Assembly (NCBI GenBank): GCA_041550515.1
Contig: JBFEOQ010000003.1
Coordinates: 12,068 to 76,067 of the forward strand
Length of the DNA stretch: 64,000 nucleotides
Direction of reading: 5' to 3'
Source: PFL35 sp041550515
GTDB lineage: Archaea; Thermoplasmatota; E2; DHVEG-1
Shown: piece after piece, positions 42,900 to 51,148 of the stretch
How the letters are laid out: each line of letters begins with the position of its first letter
How positions within the stretch are numbered: the stretch's first letter is position 1
Program-made: the position numbers and the translations under genes
The notes under the pieces: model-generated
What the model was told of the DNA's origin: nothing
The model's input: only the letters and a program-made list of their open reading frames with translations
Database searches by the model: none

Positions 42900-44729
42900 A
42901 TGTTTAACAAAAAACTGGCTATTGTTGATTTATCAAAAAACAAGGTTAGTTTTGAACAAACTCCTAATACCTTGAAAAAACTGTTTTTAGGAGGTCGTGG
43001 TCTTAATAGTTATTATCTTTATAATATGATAAAACCAGGTATTGATGCTTTTTCTCCAGAGAATGTTTTAATTTTTGGAACTGGTTTTTTAACAGGTACT
43101 CTTATTCCTAATTCTAGTCGTTTTAATGTTTCTGCTAAATCACCAGAGTCGGAGATTCTTGGTGATTCGAATTGTGGTGGATATTTTGCAGCTGAACTAC
43201 GATATGCGGGTTTTGATAGGATAATTATCAAAGGTAAATCAAAGAAACCATGCATTCTGTATGTTACAGATAACAATATTGAGATTAAAGATGCAAAAGA
43301 TTATTGGGGAATGGATACAACTGAAGTACAACAATCTCTTAGAAAAGACCTTGGGCAAGTAGAAGTAGCTTGTTGCGGTGTTGCTGGTGAAAACCTTGTT
43401 CGTTTTGCATGTGTTAGAACAGGGGTGAAGAATGCTGCAGGACGATGTGGCTTTGGAGCAGTTATGGGTTCAAAGAATCTAAAAGCAATTGCTGTTAGAG
43501 GGACACAAGGAATTAGAATAGCACATCCTGAGGAGATGCTTGAAACTGTTGAAGAACTAAAAGAGTATATTATGAATTCTAAAATAACTTCTATTCTTGG
43601 AACTGTTGGAACCCCTCTTCTCTATGAGGTTAGTAATGTTCTTGGAGCTATTCGAACCAAAAATAGTCAACTCAATGCTTGGTCAGATACTTTGAACGCT
43701 GAAGTTATTGAAACTTTTGTAGATAAGATGATTGGGTGTTCATCATGTATTGTTCATTGTCGTCATAGAAACAAACTTGGTGGTGAAGGACCTGAATATA
43801 CTGCTGTAGGATTATTAGGAGCAAACCTTGGAATAGAAGATACAGCCAGTGTTATTGAATTGAATAATGTTTGTAATGAGCTTGGTTTGGATATATCTTC
43901 ATCTGGGACGATTCTATCCTGGGTTTTCGAACTTTATGAAAAAGGAATAATTGATAAGAAATTAACAGGTGAAGAACTTCATTTTGGAGATTTTAAACTA
44001 TCTAAAAATTTACTTTATAAAATATCTCGACGTGAAGGATTTGGAGACATTCTTGCTGAAAGTACACAGAATGTTAAACGTTTTGGTGAGAAATCAAAAG
44101 ACTATCTGATTGCTGTAAAAGGACTACCTCAAAGTGATCCACATGATTGCAGATATATCAAAGCATTTGCTCTTGGAATTGCTACATCTTCAAGAGGAGC
44201 TGATCATCTTCGTAGCCGGCCAACCCTTGAAATATTTCTCAAATTACCTGAGGAAGTAAAAGAAAGAATTTATGGTAAGGGTGTTCCAAAAGATCCAACA
44301 TCATATATTGGAAAAGAAAAAACTGTTTATTTTTCAGACAACATTTTTGCAGCTATTGACAGCCTTGGTATTTGTAAATTCATTTGTCATGGTTTTAACA
44401 GCCCACATTTTATAGATTATATATGGATGAAAAAACTAATACATTCTGCATCAGGCTGGAAATTCAACGAAAAAGATATTCAGGAAATTGGAAAAAGAAT
44501 AATTGATATTGAAAGAATGTTCAACAATCGCGAGGGGATTTCAAGAAAAGATGATACTCTTCCAAAAAGATACTTTGATGATCCAATGCCTTTAAACATT
44601 GCAAAAGGGCATCATATAAATAGAAAAGAATTTGATAAACTTCTATCTAAATATTATAATATACGGAACTGGACTGATGATGGACAAGTAAAAAAAGAAC
44701 GAGTCAAAGAATTGGAGGCAATAAAATGA
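42900..44729 (+). CDS. Tungsten aldehyde:ferredoxin oxidoreductase (AorB-like)
   Basis: 609 residues, AOR family. Domain 1 (1-210) has the tungstopterin-binding signatures LGGRGLNSYYLYNM, NSSRFNVSAKSPESEILGDS and GRCGFGAVMGSKNLKAIAVR. The [4Fe-4S] ligands are C-x2-C-x3-C in GCSSCIVHC (about 279) and a distal Cys in DSLGICKFICHGF (about 485). It oxidises aldehydes to acids with ferredoxin, or runs in reverse on acids. With a four-cluster ferredoxin downstream and an NAD-linked flavoprotein nearby it resembles the AorABC enzyme of Aromatoleum. The related BamB of class II benzoyl-CoA reductase is the main alternative, but no BamD-I genes are present. Confidence 0.85.
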   Translation: MFNKKLAIVDLSKNKVSFEQTPNTLKKLFLGGRGLNSYYLYNMIKPGIDAFSPENVLIFGTGFLTGTLIPNSSRFNVSAKSPESEILGDSNCGGYFAAELRYAGFDRIIIKGKSKKPCILYVTDNNIEIKDAKDYWGMDTTEVQQSLRKDLGQVEVACCGVAGENLVRFACVRTGVKNAAGRCGFGAVMGSKNLKAIAVRGTQGIRIAHPEEMLETVEELKEYIMNSKITSILGTVGTPLLYEVSNVLGAIRTKNSQLNAWSDTLNAEVIETFVDKMIGCSSCIVHCRHRNKLGGEGPEYTAVGLLGANLGIEDTASVIELNNVCNELGLDISSSGTILSWVFELYEKGIIDKKLTGEELHFGDFKLSKNLLYKISRREGFGDILAESTQNVKRFGEKSKDYLIAVKGLPQSDPHDCRYIKAFALGIATSSRGADHLRSRPTLEIFLKLPEEVKERIYGKGVPKDPTSYIGKEKTVYFSDNIFAAIDSLGICKFICHGFNSPHFIDYIWMKKLIHSASGWKFNEKDIQEIGKRIIDIERMFNNREGISRKDDTLPKRYFDDPMPLNIAKGHHINRKEFDKLLSKYYNIRNWTDDGQVKKERVKELEAIK

Positions 44730-45184
44730 AACATCTATATGTTCATCCAGAAAAATGTACAGGTTGCAGAGAATGCTCAATTGCTTGTTCACTCAATAAG
44801 TTTGGAGAATGCAATCCAAAAAAAGCAGCTATTACTGTTGTTAGAGATGAATTCAATCGATATGAGTTCCCTATAGTATGTTTTCAATGTGATGATCCAA
44901 TTTGCCTGAAGTTTTGTCATCAAAATGCTTATGAAATCAAAGATGGAATTATTATAAGGGATAAAAATCGATGCATTGGCTGTAGACTTTGTGCTGTTCT
45001 TTGTCCATATAATGCTGTGACATCAATTGATGATGAAATAATCAAATGTGATCTGTGTGATGGTGATCCAAAATGTGTAAAGTATTGTTCAACAAACGCT
45101 ATTGAGTATCTGGATGAAACAGAAGAACTTGAAAAAAGACGTAAAAAAATGGCAGAGCGCTTTCTTGAAATTAATAAAGATTAA
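44726..45184 (+). CDS. Four-cluster ferredoxin subunit (AorA/HycB-like)
   Basis: 152 residues with four Cys motifs of the DmsB/HycB type: CTGCRECSIAC, CFQCDDPICLKFC, CIGCRLCAVLC and CDLCDGDPKCVKYC. It would shuttle electrons between the tungsten enzyme encoded immediately upstream (four-base overlap ATGA) and a soluble ferredoxin or a flavoprotein. The size (about 17 kDa) equals that of AorA. It is the last gene of the long plus-strand run and its stop overlaps the stop of the convergent flavoprotein gene by four bases. Confidence 0.88.
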   Translation: MKHLYVHPEKCTGCRECSIACSLNKFGECNPKKAAITVVRDEFNRYEFPIVCFQCDDPICLKFCHQNAYEIKDGIIIRDKNRCIGCRLCAVLCPYNAVTSIDDEIIKCDLCDGDPKCVKYCSTNAIEYLDETEELEKRRKKMAERFLEINKD

Positions 45185-46419
45185 AGAACAATATCTGGAG
45201 CAATCATAAAATTATCATCTAATAATCTTTCTTTTATTTCACTTACATTAGTTCTTTTTTTCATTAGACTATAGAAAGTTCCAGCATTTCTAATAGTTCC
45301 TATATATTGAAGACCAATTATTTTATTATTTTTCAATAGAATCTTCTTTGATGTTTGTGGAGTAAAACGAGTTATTATTTCACAATTCCCTATGTCCTGT
45401 GAAGTTCGACCTATTGTAACAACTGGTATGTCAAAAATATTCAGAACATTTATAACTTCAGCTCCATCATATGCGGTGAATTTATTCATCATATTTAGAG
45501 CAGCTATTCGTCCTTGTTCTATTGCATTTGGCCATATAGCATATGAGCCCTGCTTTCCTTCAATCTGTTCTGTTACTTCTGTAATATCTCCAGCAGCATA
45601 AATGTCTTTTTTATTAGTCTTCATTGTTGAATCTACAATAATCCCATAATTGATTTTTATACCTGAATTTTTTGTAATATCAATGTTTGGTTTAACACCT
45701 ATTGATAGAATTACCATATCGCAATTCATCTTTTTTTTACTGAGGGTAACACTCTCAACCTTTCTCTTACCATTTATACTTTTGACAAAGTCATTTAGAA
45801 CAAGTTTCATACCATGTTTTTTTAGAATTTCTACAACTTTTTTAGACATATCTGCATCAAGCATTCTAGAAAGAATATGAGGAAGCATTTCAATAATCGT
45901 AACATCTATTCCTCTTTTTCTTAACATGGATGCGGTTTCAATTCCCATAAAACCACCACCAATTACTACGACATGTTTAACACCTTTTTTGATATGATTG
46001 AGTATATTAAGAACTGAATCTAAAGTTCCCATTACATGAACGCCATCAAGATCAAGACCCTTTATTTCCTTGGGGGTAATCGGTTTTGCACCAGCTGAAA
46101 TTAGTAATTTATCAAACTTGATACTTTTACCATTTGCAAGTTTTACCTCTTTATTTATTGGTGATATTTCAATTGCCTCTGTGTTTTTTAAAAAACCTAC
46201 ATTGAGTTGATTATAAAAATCTTTATTAAAACAAAAAATAGTAGGCTTATCAATTTCACCAGAAATTAAATTTGGAAGAGAACAAGGTGAATACGCAGGA
46301 TACTTCTCACGTGAAATAATAGTAATATCAGATTTTTTATCAAACTCACGAATAGTCTGAAGGGCACTGATTCCTGCTCCACCATTTCCAATTATTACAT
46401 AGTGCAATAAAATCTCCAA
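45181..46419 (-). CDS. FAD-dependent NAD(P)H oxidoreductase (AorC/NirB-N-terminal-like)
   Basis: 412 residues, two-dinucleotide-binding flavoprotein. The FAD site is YVIIGNGGAGISALQTIRE (4-22). The NAD site is HVVVIGGGFMGIETASMLRK (about 147). IYAAGDITEV (about 276) is the second FAD contact. YPAYSPCSLPNLISGE carries a Cys near the flavin, as in NADH oxidase and CoA-disulfide reductase relatives. Size and place beside the tungsten enzyme match AorC, which lets AOR use NAD. However, the gene is convergent with, not part of, the aor transcript and belongs to the minus-strand ligase operon. A general NADH:acceptor reductase is possible. Confidence 0.8.
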   Translation of the reverse strand: MEILLHYVIIGNGGAGISALQTIREFDKKSDITIISREKYPAYSPCSLPNLISGEIDKPTIFCFNKDFYNQLNVGFLKNTEAIEISPINKEVKLANGKSIKFDKLLISAGAKPITPKEIKGLDLDGVHVMGTLDSVLNILNHIKKGVKHVVVIGGGFMGIETASMLRKRGIDVTIIEMLPHILSRMLDADMSKKVVEILKKHGMKLVLNDFVKSINGKRKVESVTLSKKKMNCDMVILSIGVKPNIDITKNSGIKINYGIIVDSTMKTNKKDIYAAGDITEVTEQIEGKQGSYAIWPNAIEQGRIAALNMMNKFTAYDGAEVINVLNIFDIPVVTIGRTSQDIGNCEIITRFTPQTSKKILLKNNKIIGLQYIGTIRNAGTFYSLMKKRTNVSEIKERLLDDNFMIAPDIVL

Positions 46420-46425
46420 CCTAGT

Positions 46426-47373
46426 CTATGCTCCAATATATTCAGGAAGTTCAGATCCTTTAATAAGAGAAACAATAGTAGAATTAATAGGTGTGTGAAT
46501 ACCTTTCTTTTTTCCGTATATCACAATTTTTTCATTAATAAAACCAATTTCAGTAGGATTCTTCTTTTCGATGTCTACATGCATCGAAGTTCTATGATGA
46601 CCTGCCCTATCAAGATAACCCATACAAAACCTTAAGAAATCTGGTTTAAAATGAATTCCGTTAGCTGCTGCAACCTCTATACCTTCACGAAGTATTGATT
46701 CTGCAAGATTTCTAGTGTATTTAAATTCCATCATTTGCTTCATAGTTCTACGTGTCAGAGCACAAACAGGACTCAAAGCAGCATTTAGAATAATTTTTTC
46801 CCATTCATATTTTTTAATATCATTAGTAAAACTTGTTTCTAAATCAGCTGCAGTTATAACCTCTGCAAGTTCTTTTGCTTTTTTTACTGCTTCGGGAACT
46901 AACATACCAATATAATTTGGAGCATTAAAAAAGGACATCCTCACTCTACCATTATCGATAAGATTACCAGCATAATTTACAACAATTCGTAATGTGTTTT
47001 TTTTCCCAAAAGCATCAGCAATTAGATCCTCATTATCTAAACCATTTTGTAATGCAATAAATGTCATACCTGGTTTTACTACTGGTTTAAGAATTGGTAA
47101 AATTTGTGGTAGAACAGATGCTTTTACAGAAATAAAAATATAATCAAAATTTTTCCCACTAATTTCATCAATTCCGTAGCAAATATTATTTTTAGAAAAA
47201 GAAATATTCATATCTTTATAACCAGTCACTGAAAGACCACTTTTTTTTATTTTATCCATATGTGCTTTCATTATATCAACAAGAGTGACATCATGACCTG
47301 CTTTTGCAAGATGAGCAGCCATAATACCTCCAACAGGACCAACTCCAATCACTCCAAATTTATATTTACTCAA
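46426..47373 (-). CDS. Ketopantoate reductase family oxidoreductase
   Basis: 315 residues. The Rossmann motif GVIGVGPVGGIMAAHLAKAG (8-27), the NGLDNEDLI segment (about 108) and a C-terminal helical domain with the catalytic Lys region (KYEWEKIILNAALSPVCALT, about 190) mark the ApbA/PanE fold. The start matches homologues and overlaps the upstream ligase gene by eight bases. The family reduces 2-oxo acids such as ketopantoate, but many members have other substrates. Placement between an acyl-CoA ligase and a flavoprotein in a catabolic island argues against simple pantothenate synthesis. The substrate is not known. Confidence 0.82.
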   Translation of the reverse strand: MSKYKFGVIGVGPVGGIMAAHLAKAGHDVTLVDIMKAHMDKIKKSGLSVTGYKDMNISFSKNNICYGIDEISGKNFDYIFISVKASVLPQILPILKPVVKPGMTFIALQNGLDNEDLIADAFGKKNTLRIVVNYAGNLIDNGRVRMSFFNAPNYIGMLVPEAVKKAKELAEVITAADLETSFTNDIKKYEWEKIILNAALSPVCALTRRTMKQMMEFKYTRNLAESILREGIEVAAANGIHFKPDFLRFCMGYLDRAGHHRTSMHVDIEKKNPTEIGFINEKIVIYGKKKGIHTPINSTIVSLIKGSELPEYIGA

Positions 47374-48934
47374 AATTTTCTACCACCTTATTAAAACGTT
47401 CTCTTAAGACACGATGAAGTATTTTCCCTGTAGCAGTACGAGGCATATCTTCATCTTTTATGAAAATGACTTTTTTAGGTCGTTTATATCCAGCCATTTT
47501 ATCTTTACAATAGTCGGTTATCATTTTTTCTTTAAGGTTTGAACCCTGCCGGGGAACTATGACTGCTGTCACTTGTTCGCCCCATTTTTCGTGAGGAAGA
47601 CCAATTATTGCTGCATCAAAAACATCGGGATGAGAAATAATAATATCCTGAACCTCACTAGGATATACATGTTCACCACCTGTAATAATCATATTATCCT
47701 TCCGATCAACTATATAATAAAAACCATCTTCATCACGTTTTGCTAGATCGCCAGCACTAAACCATTCTCCTCTAAAAGAGGCATCTGTTACCTCAGGCAT
47801 TTTATGATACTCATTAAATAACATAGGACCACGAGAATATAGTTCACCTACTTCATCAATGCCAACCTCGTTACCATTTTCATCTAACAATTTAATAAAA
47901 TCAGTTCCAACTGCCTCATAGCCAATTGAACCAAGCTTTCGCAACTGATCATCAGGTTTAAGAAGTGTAACAAGTCCAGCTTCAGTAGAACCATACGCTT
48001 CATAAAGTTCTACACCTGGAAAGAACTCCATAATCTCTTTTTTCATACTTTTGGAAACAGGTGCAGAGGAACATAATAATTTTTTTATAGAGCTAACATC
48101 ACGCTTCTTTGCTTTATCAGATGCATTCAAAATCAGGTTATAATGAGTCGGAATTAACGAAATATAAGTAATTTTTTCTTTTTCAATAATTTCCAAAATT
48201 TCATCTGCTTTAAAATGACGAGCAGGATGGATATATGCTGTACCACCTAAATATAAAAATAAAAATGTATAGAATGTAGAGTTCACATGATACAAAGGCA
48301 TAACATTTAGACATATATCATGTTCATTAAAACCAAAATCAACTGCGTTTATCAAAAAAAACGCAATATAGGATTCATGTGAGCGAACAACACCTTTTGG
48401 AACACCTGTAGTACCTGAAGTATAAAGAATAATCCAAGGATCATAACAATTAATATTTGTCTCAGGCTCAGAATCAGAAGAATTCTTTATAAAATCTTCA
48501 TATTCAATGTATCCACGTTCTTTTTCACCAACAACAATATAATTTTCTTGTGGAATAGATTTTAGTTTACCCCTTATTGAATTTACAATAGGTGTAAACT
48601 CATCATGGACAATAAATGCTTTAGCATCCGCGTTATCCATTAACATTAATATCTCTCGACCAACAAAACGAAAATGTATAGGTGCGATAACTAGACCGGT
48701 TTTAGCAGCAGCTAAATATGCTTCAACAATCTCAATACAATTTTCAAGTAACACTGAAAAAGTATCACCTTTTTTTAAACCAAGATCAAGAAGACTATTA
48801 GCTAATCTGTTTACTCTTTTGTTAAGCCCAGGATAAGTAAAACTCCTAATACTATCTTTTAAAGCAATATGATTAGGAAATTTTTTTGCATTCAACTTAA
48901 TCATTTCACCAAGATTCAACCAACATGCCATCAT
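47366..48934 (-). CDS. Acyl/aryl-CoA ligase (AMP-forming), candidate benzoate-CoA ligase
   Basis: 522 residues, class I adenylate-forming ligase. The P-loop is YTSGTTGVPKGVVRSHES (about 174), YGSTEAGL lies near 320, FSAGDLAKRDEDGFYYIVDRKDNMI marks the hinge region (about 395), and the catalytic-Lys motif RTATGKILHR lies near 508. It activates a carboxylic acid with ATP and CoA. Benzoate-CoA ligases have this length, and no better candidate lies in the window apart from the PaaK at 53451. The ending RTATGK is the Lys that GNAT enzymes acetylate in related ligases. GGAGGAAAAATG precedes the start. It lies in an operon with a BcrB-like subunit upstream. Confidence 0.85.
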   Translation of the reverse strand: MMACWLNLGEMIKLNAKKFPNHIALKDSIRSFTYPGLNKRVNRLANSLLDLGLKKGDTFSVLLENCIEIVEAYLAAAKTGLVIAPIHFRFVGREILMLMDNADAKAFIVHDEFTPIVNSIRGKLKSIPQENYIVVGEKERGYIEYEDFIKNSSDSEPETNINCYDPWIILYTSGTTGVPKGVVRSHESYIAFFLINAVDFGFNEHDICLNVMPLYHVNSTFYTFLFLYLGGTAYIHPARHFKADEILEIIEKEKITYISLIPTHYNLILNASDKAKKRDVSSIKKLLCSSAPVSKSMKKEIMEFFPGVELYEAYGSTEAGLVTLLKPDDQLRKLGSIGYEAVGTDFIKLLDENGNEVGIDEVGELYSRGPMLFNEYHKMPEVTDASFRGEWFSAGDLAKRDEDGFYYIVDRKDNMIITGGEHVYPSEVQDIIISHPDVFDAAIIGLPHEKWGEQVTAVIVPRQGSNLKEKMITDYCKDKMAGYKRPKKVIFIKDEDMPRTATGKILHRVLRERFNKVVENFE

Positions 48935-48956
48935 TTTTCCTCCATTTTCAACTATT

Positions 48957-50162
48957 TTATCCTTCTAACTGTTCAATAAATGCCTCAATATTTGTTATAA
49001 ACTGCTCATCAGAGAGACATCTTAAATCATTCAAATCCCCATTTACAATAAGACTTGGAATTCCTATCTCTTTTTCAAGCCTTTGTGGCATACCATAACG
49101 ACTATTACTATTATTAGAACAACTCTTAGAATCATGATAAATTATACCATCAACTTTAAAGAAATCTATCATTTTTCTCAAATAACGTTCCTTTGCTTCA
49201 TCAGCTCGAACAATAAATAATTCAGTATATGCTCTTGCCATACTCATAAAGGGATGTGAAGGATCAAAACTATCAAAAATCCAACTATTACAATACGTAG
49301 ATGCAACAATACATGCTTTTTTTTTAGCAAAAAGCTCAGAATGTACCCTAAGTCTACCCCAAATCGGCATTCCATCCCAATAAAGACGAAAACTCTCACC
49401 CTCTACTGCACTCCAATTATCTTTGATTCTCTGCTCTAATTCTGATAGCAATATTTTATAGTAATCAATAGCTTGCTGAGTTCCCCTAAGCACTACAGCA
49501 GGTCCCATTTGGATAGTACCATCAAAAAAAGTTAAAGGTGATGGAACATTTGAAGCAGTCTCTAATACTTTTTTCCATAGCTCAGAACAATCGTGAGAAA
49601 GCGATAAGACCCTTTGTAATTCTCTCTTATCAAATTTATTGTCAGATATTTTTTCTAAAAATTCGACCATCTCTTTCATTTGCTGAGATACAGATTCAAC
49701 ATGGGTTTCAGAAACATTATTAATACCAGTATGTGTATGAATTCCAAGTAAAGGTACTTTAAATTCTTTTGAATAAAAACTCATCCAATCTTGAACATCA
49801 CGACATTGATTAGTATTAAAAACTACTACATCAGGCTTAGGAATACTTTTGACTCCCTCATAAACCTTTGAAAGTGGAGTAACTTTCTTCAAATAAGCAC
49901 CGATATCTGAAGTCAAATACGAACAAATTTCTGGAGAATAACCAATAGCATTTGCATAAGGAATTAAATCTGTAGCCATCCTACTAGAACCCAACATTGC
50001 GCCATGATTCTCAGGAAAATAAACGTAAAAACCAAGACTTCTTAGAATCTCAGCAGGACCAACACTTGTACACCATGCAACCTTCTTGTTTTTATTCTTT
50101 GCAGCTGAATCTAATTCATAATAATAATCAGCCATTATTTGCTTCATTGTTTTAGTGGCCAT
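48957..50162 (-). CDS. Second BcrB/HgdA-like dehydratase-reductase subunit
   Basis: About 400 residues, 2-hydroxyacyl-CoA dehydratase/benzoyl-CoA reductase family, BcrB/BadE branch. TKTMKQIMADYYYELDSA and WCTSVGPAEILRSLGFYVYF at the N-terminus, ENHGAMLGSSRMATDLIPYA (about 55), NTNQCRDVQDWMSFYSKEF and the ending IVNGDLNDLRCLSDEQFITN are clear. Likely cluster cysteines are in NQCRDV, SKSCSNNSNSRYG and AWCTS. It has no BcrC-like partner gene beside it, but an activase is divergent at 50366. The start is uncertain: ATG 50162, TTG 50228, or an ATA at 50198 placed after GGGGGAG. Substrate unknown: an aryl-CoA, a hydroxyacyl-CoA, or service as an alternative reductase subunit. Confidence 0.82.
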   Translation of the reverse strand: MATKTMKQIMADYYYELDSAAKNKNKKVAWCTSVGPAEILRSLGFYVYFPENHGAMLGSSRMATDLIPYANAIGYSPEICSYLTSDIGAYLKKVTPLSKVYEGVKSIPKPDVVVFNTNQCRDVQDWMSFYSKEFKVPLLGIHTHTGINNVSETHVESVSQQMKEMVEFLEKISDNKFDKRELQRVLSLSHDCSELWKKVLETASNVPSPLTFFDGTIQMGPAVVLRGTQQAIDYYKILLSELEQRIKDNWSAVEGESFRLYWDGMPIWGRLRVHSELFAKKKACIVASTYCNSWIFDSFDPSHPFMSMARAYTELFIVRADEAKERYLRKMIDFFKVDGIIYHDSKSCSNNSNSRYGMPQRLEKEIGIPSLIVNGDLNDLRCLSDEQFITNIEAFIEQLEG

Positions 50163-50365
50163 TATCTTCTTTCGTGTTGATTTTTCCTTCTCAGCTATAC
50201 GATCTCCCCCAGCATTAAAAAGATTCAAACAGAGAGCAAACCTGAATAACAGTTGAACTTATTATCTTTTTTTGTTTGTTCTATATTGTTTAATTATCAA
50301 TGCTAAGTATCAAATACTTTAATACATTTTCTTTTTTTGATTAGCTCGTCAATTTGGTGAAAAAT

Positions 50366-51139
50366 ATGGTTAAGAATTACTTTGTTGGTATTGACGTTGG
50401 AACATCATACATAAAAGTTGTGATTATTGATGGAAAGAATAATATTGTTAAATCTCTTGTTAAAAAAACAGGTTCTGATCTTAAGAATTCTATTAAAAAC
50501 TCATTTGAAGAAGTAATTGCTACTGCAAAAATATCTTGGGAGGATATAAAATTTATCACATCTACAGGTTTTGGTAGAAACAATGTTTCTTTTGCTGATA
50601 GTGTAAAAACTGAGATTAGTGCTCATGCTAAAGGTGCTTATCATTATTTTCCTAAAAAGTGTACAATTATAGATATAGGTGGTCAGGATACAAAAATAAT
50701 TAAAATAGATGCAAAAGGAAAAACAATTGGTTTTAAAATGAATCGAAAATGTGCTGCAGGAACTGGTACATTTCTTGAGGAAATTGCATATAAACTTAAT
50801 ATTCCATTGGAAAATTTTAATATGATAGCCTTAAAATCTTCTATGGATACTTCACTTAGTAGTTTCTGTACTGTTTTTGCATCTACTGAAATTCTTGCAA
50901 GAATTAAAGAGGGGGAAAAAATTGAGGATATGGTAAAGAGTGCGTTTGAATCTGTAGCTAGACGTGTTATTGAAATGGACACTTTGGATAATACAATCAT
51001 TATGACAGGTGGTGTAGTTGCTCATAATGAAATTATATCTAAAATTTTATCAAATCATGTTGGAAAGAAAATTTTTATGCCCCCCAAGCCGCAACTTTGT
51101 GGTGCTATGGGTGCAGCATTATTTGCAAAAGATATTTAG
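50366..51139 (+). CDS. Acyl-CoA dehydratase activase / BcrA-BcrD-type ATPase
   Basis: 257 residues of the BadF/BadG/BcrA/BcrD family. The phosphate loop is FVGIDVGTSYIKVVI, IIDIGGQDTKIIKIDAKG lies near 95, and the cluster cysteines are in NRKCAAGTGTFLEEIA (about 126) and SSFCTVFASTEILA. TGGVVAHNEI and LCGAMGAALFAKDI end the protein. Only one ATPase gene occurs here, as in HgdC-type activators that work as homodimers, unlike the bzdPQ pair. Divergent from the BcrB-like gene, so the two probably act together. GGTGA five bases before the ATG at 50366 fixes the start. A radical SAM gene follows nine bases later. Confidence 0.88.
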   Translation: MVKNYFVGIDVGTSYIKVVIIDGKNNIVKSLVKKTGSDLKNSIKNSFEEVIATAKISWEDIKFITSTGFGRNNVSFADSVKTEISAHAKGAYHYFPKKCTIIDIGGQDTKIIKIDAKGKTIGFKMNRKCAAGTGTFLEEIAYKLNIPLENFNMIALKSSMDTSLSSFCTVFASTEILARIKEGEKIEDMVKSAFESVARRVIEMDTLDNTIIMTGGVVAHNEIISKILSNHVGKKIFMPPKPQLCGAMGAALFAKDI

Positions 51140-51148
51140 GTAATTGTT

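Noticed and set aside
42900..44729. AOR-family gene as BamB of a class II (ATP-independent) benzoyl-CoA reductase
   Set aside because: A class I ATP-dependent reductase is complete in the same operon and the BamD-I genes are absent. The general AOR reading with ferredoxin and flavoprotein is simpler, though not excluded.
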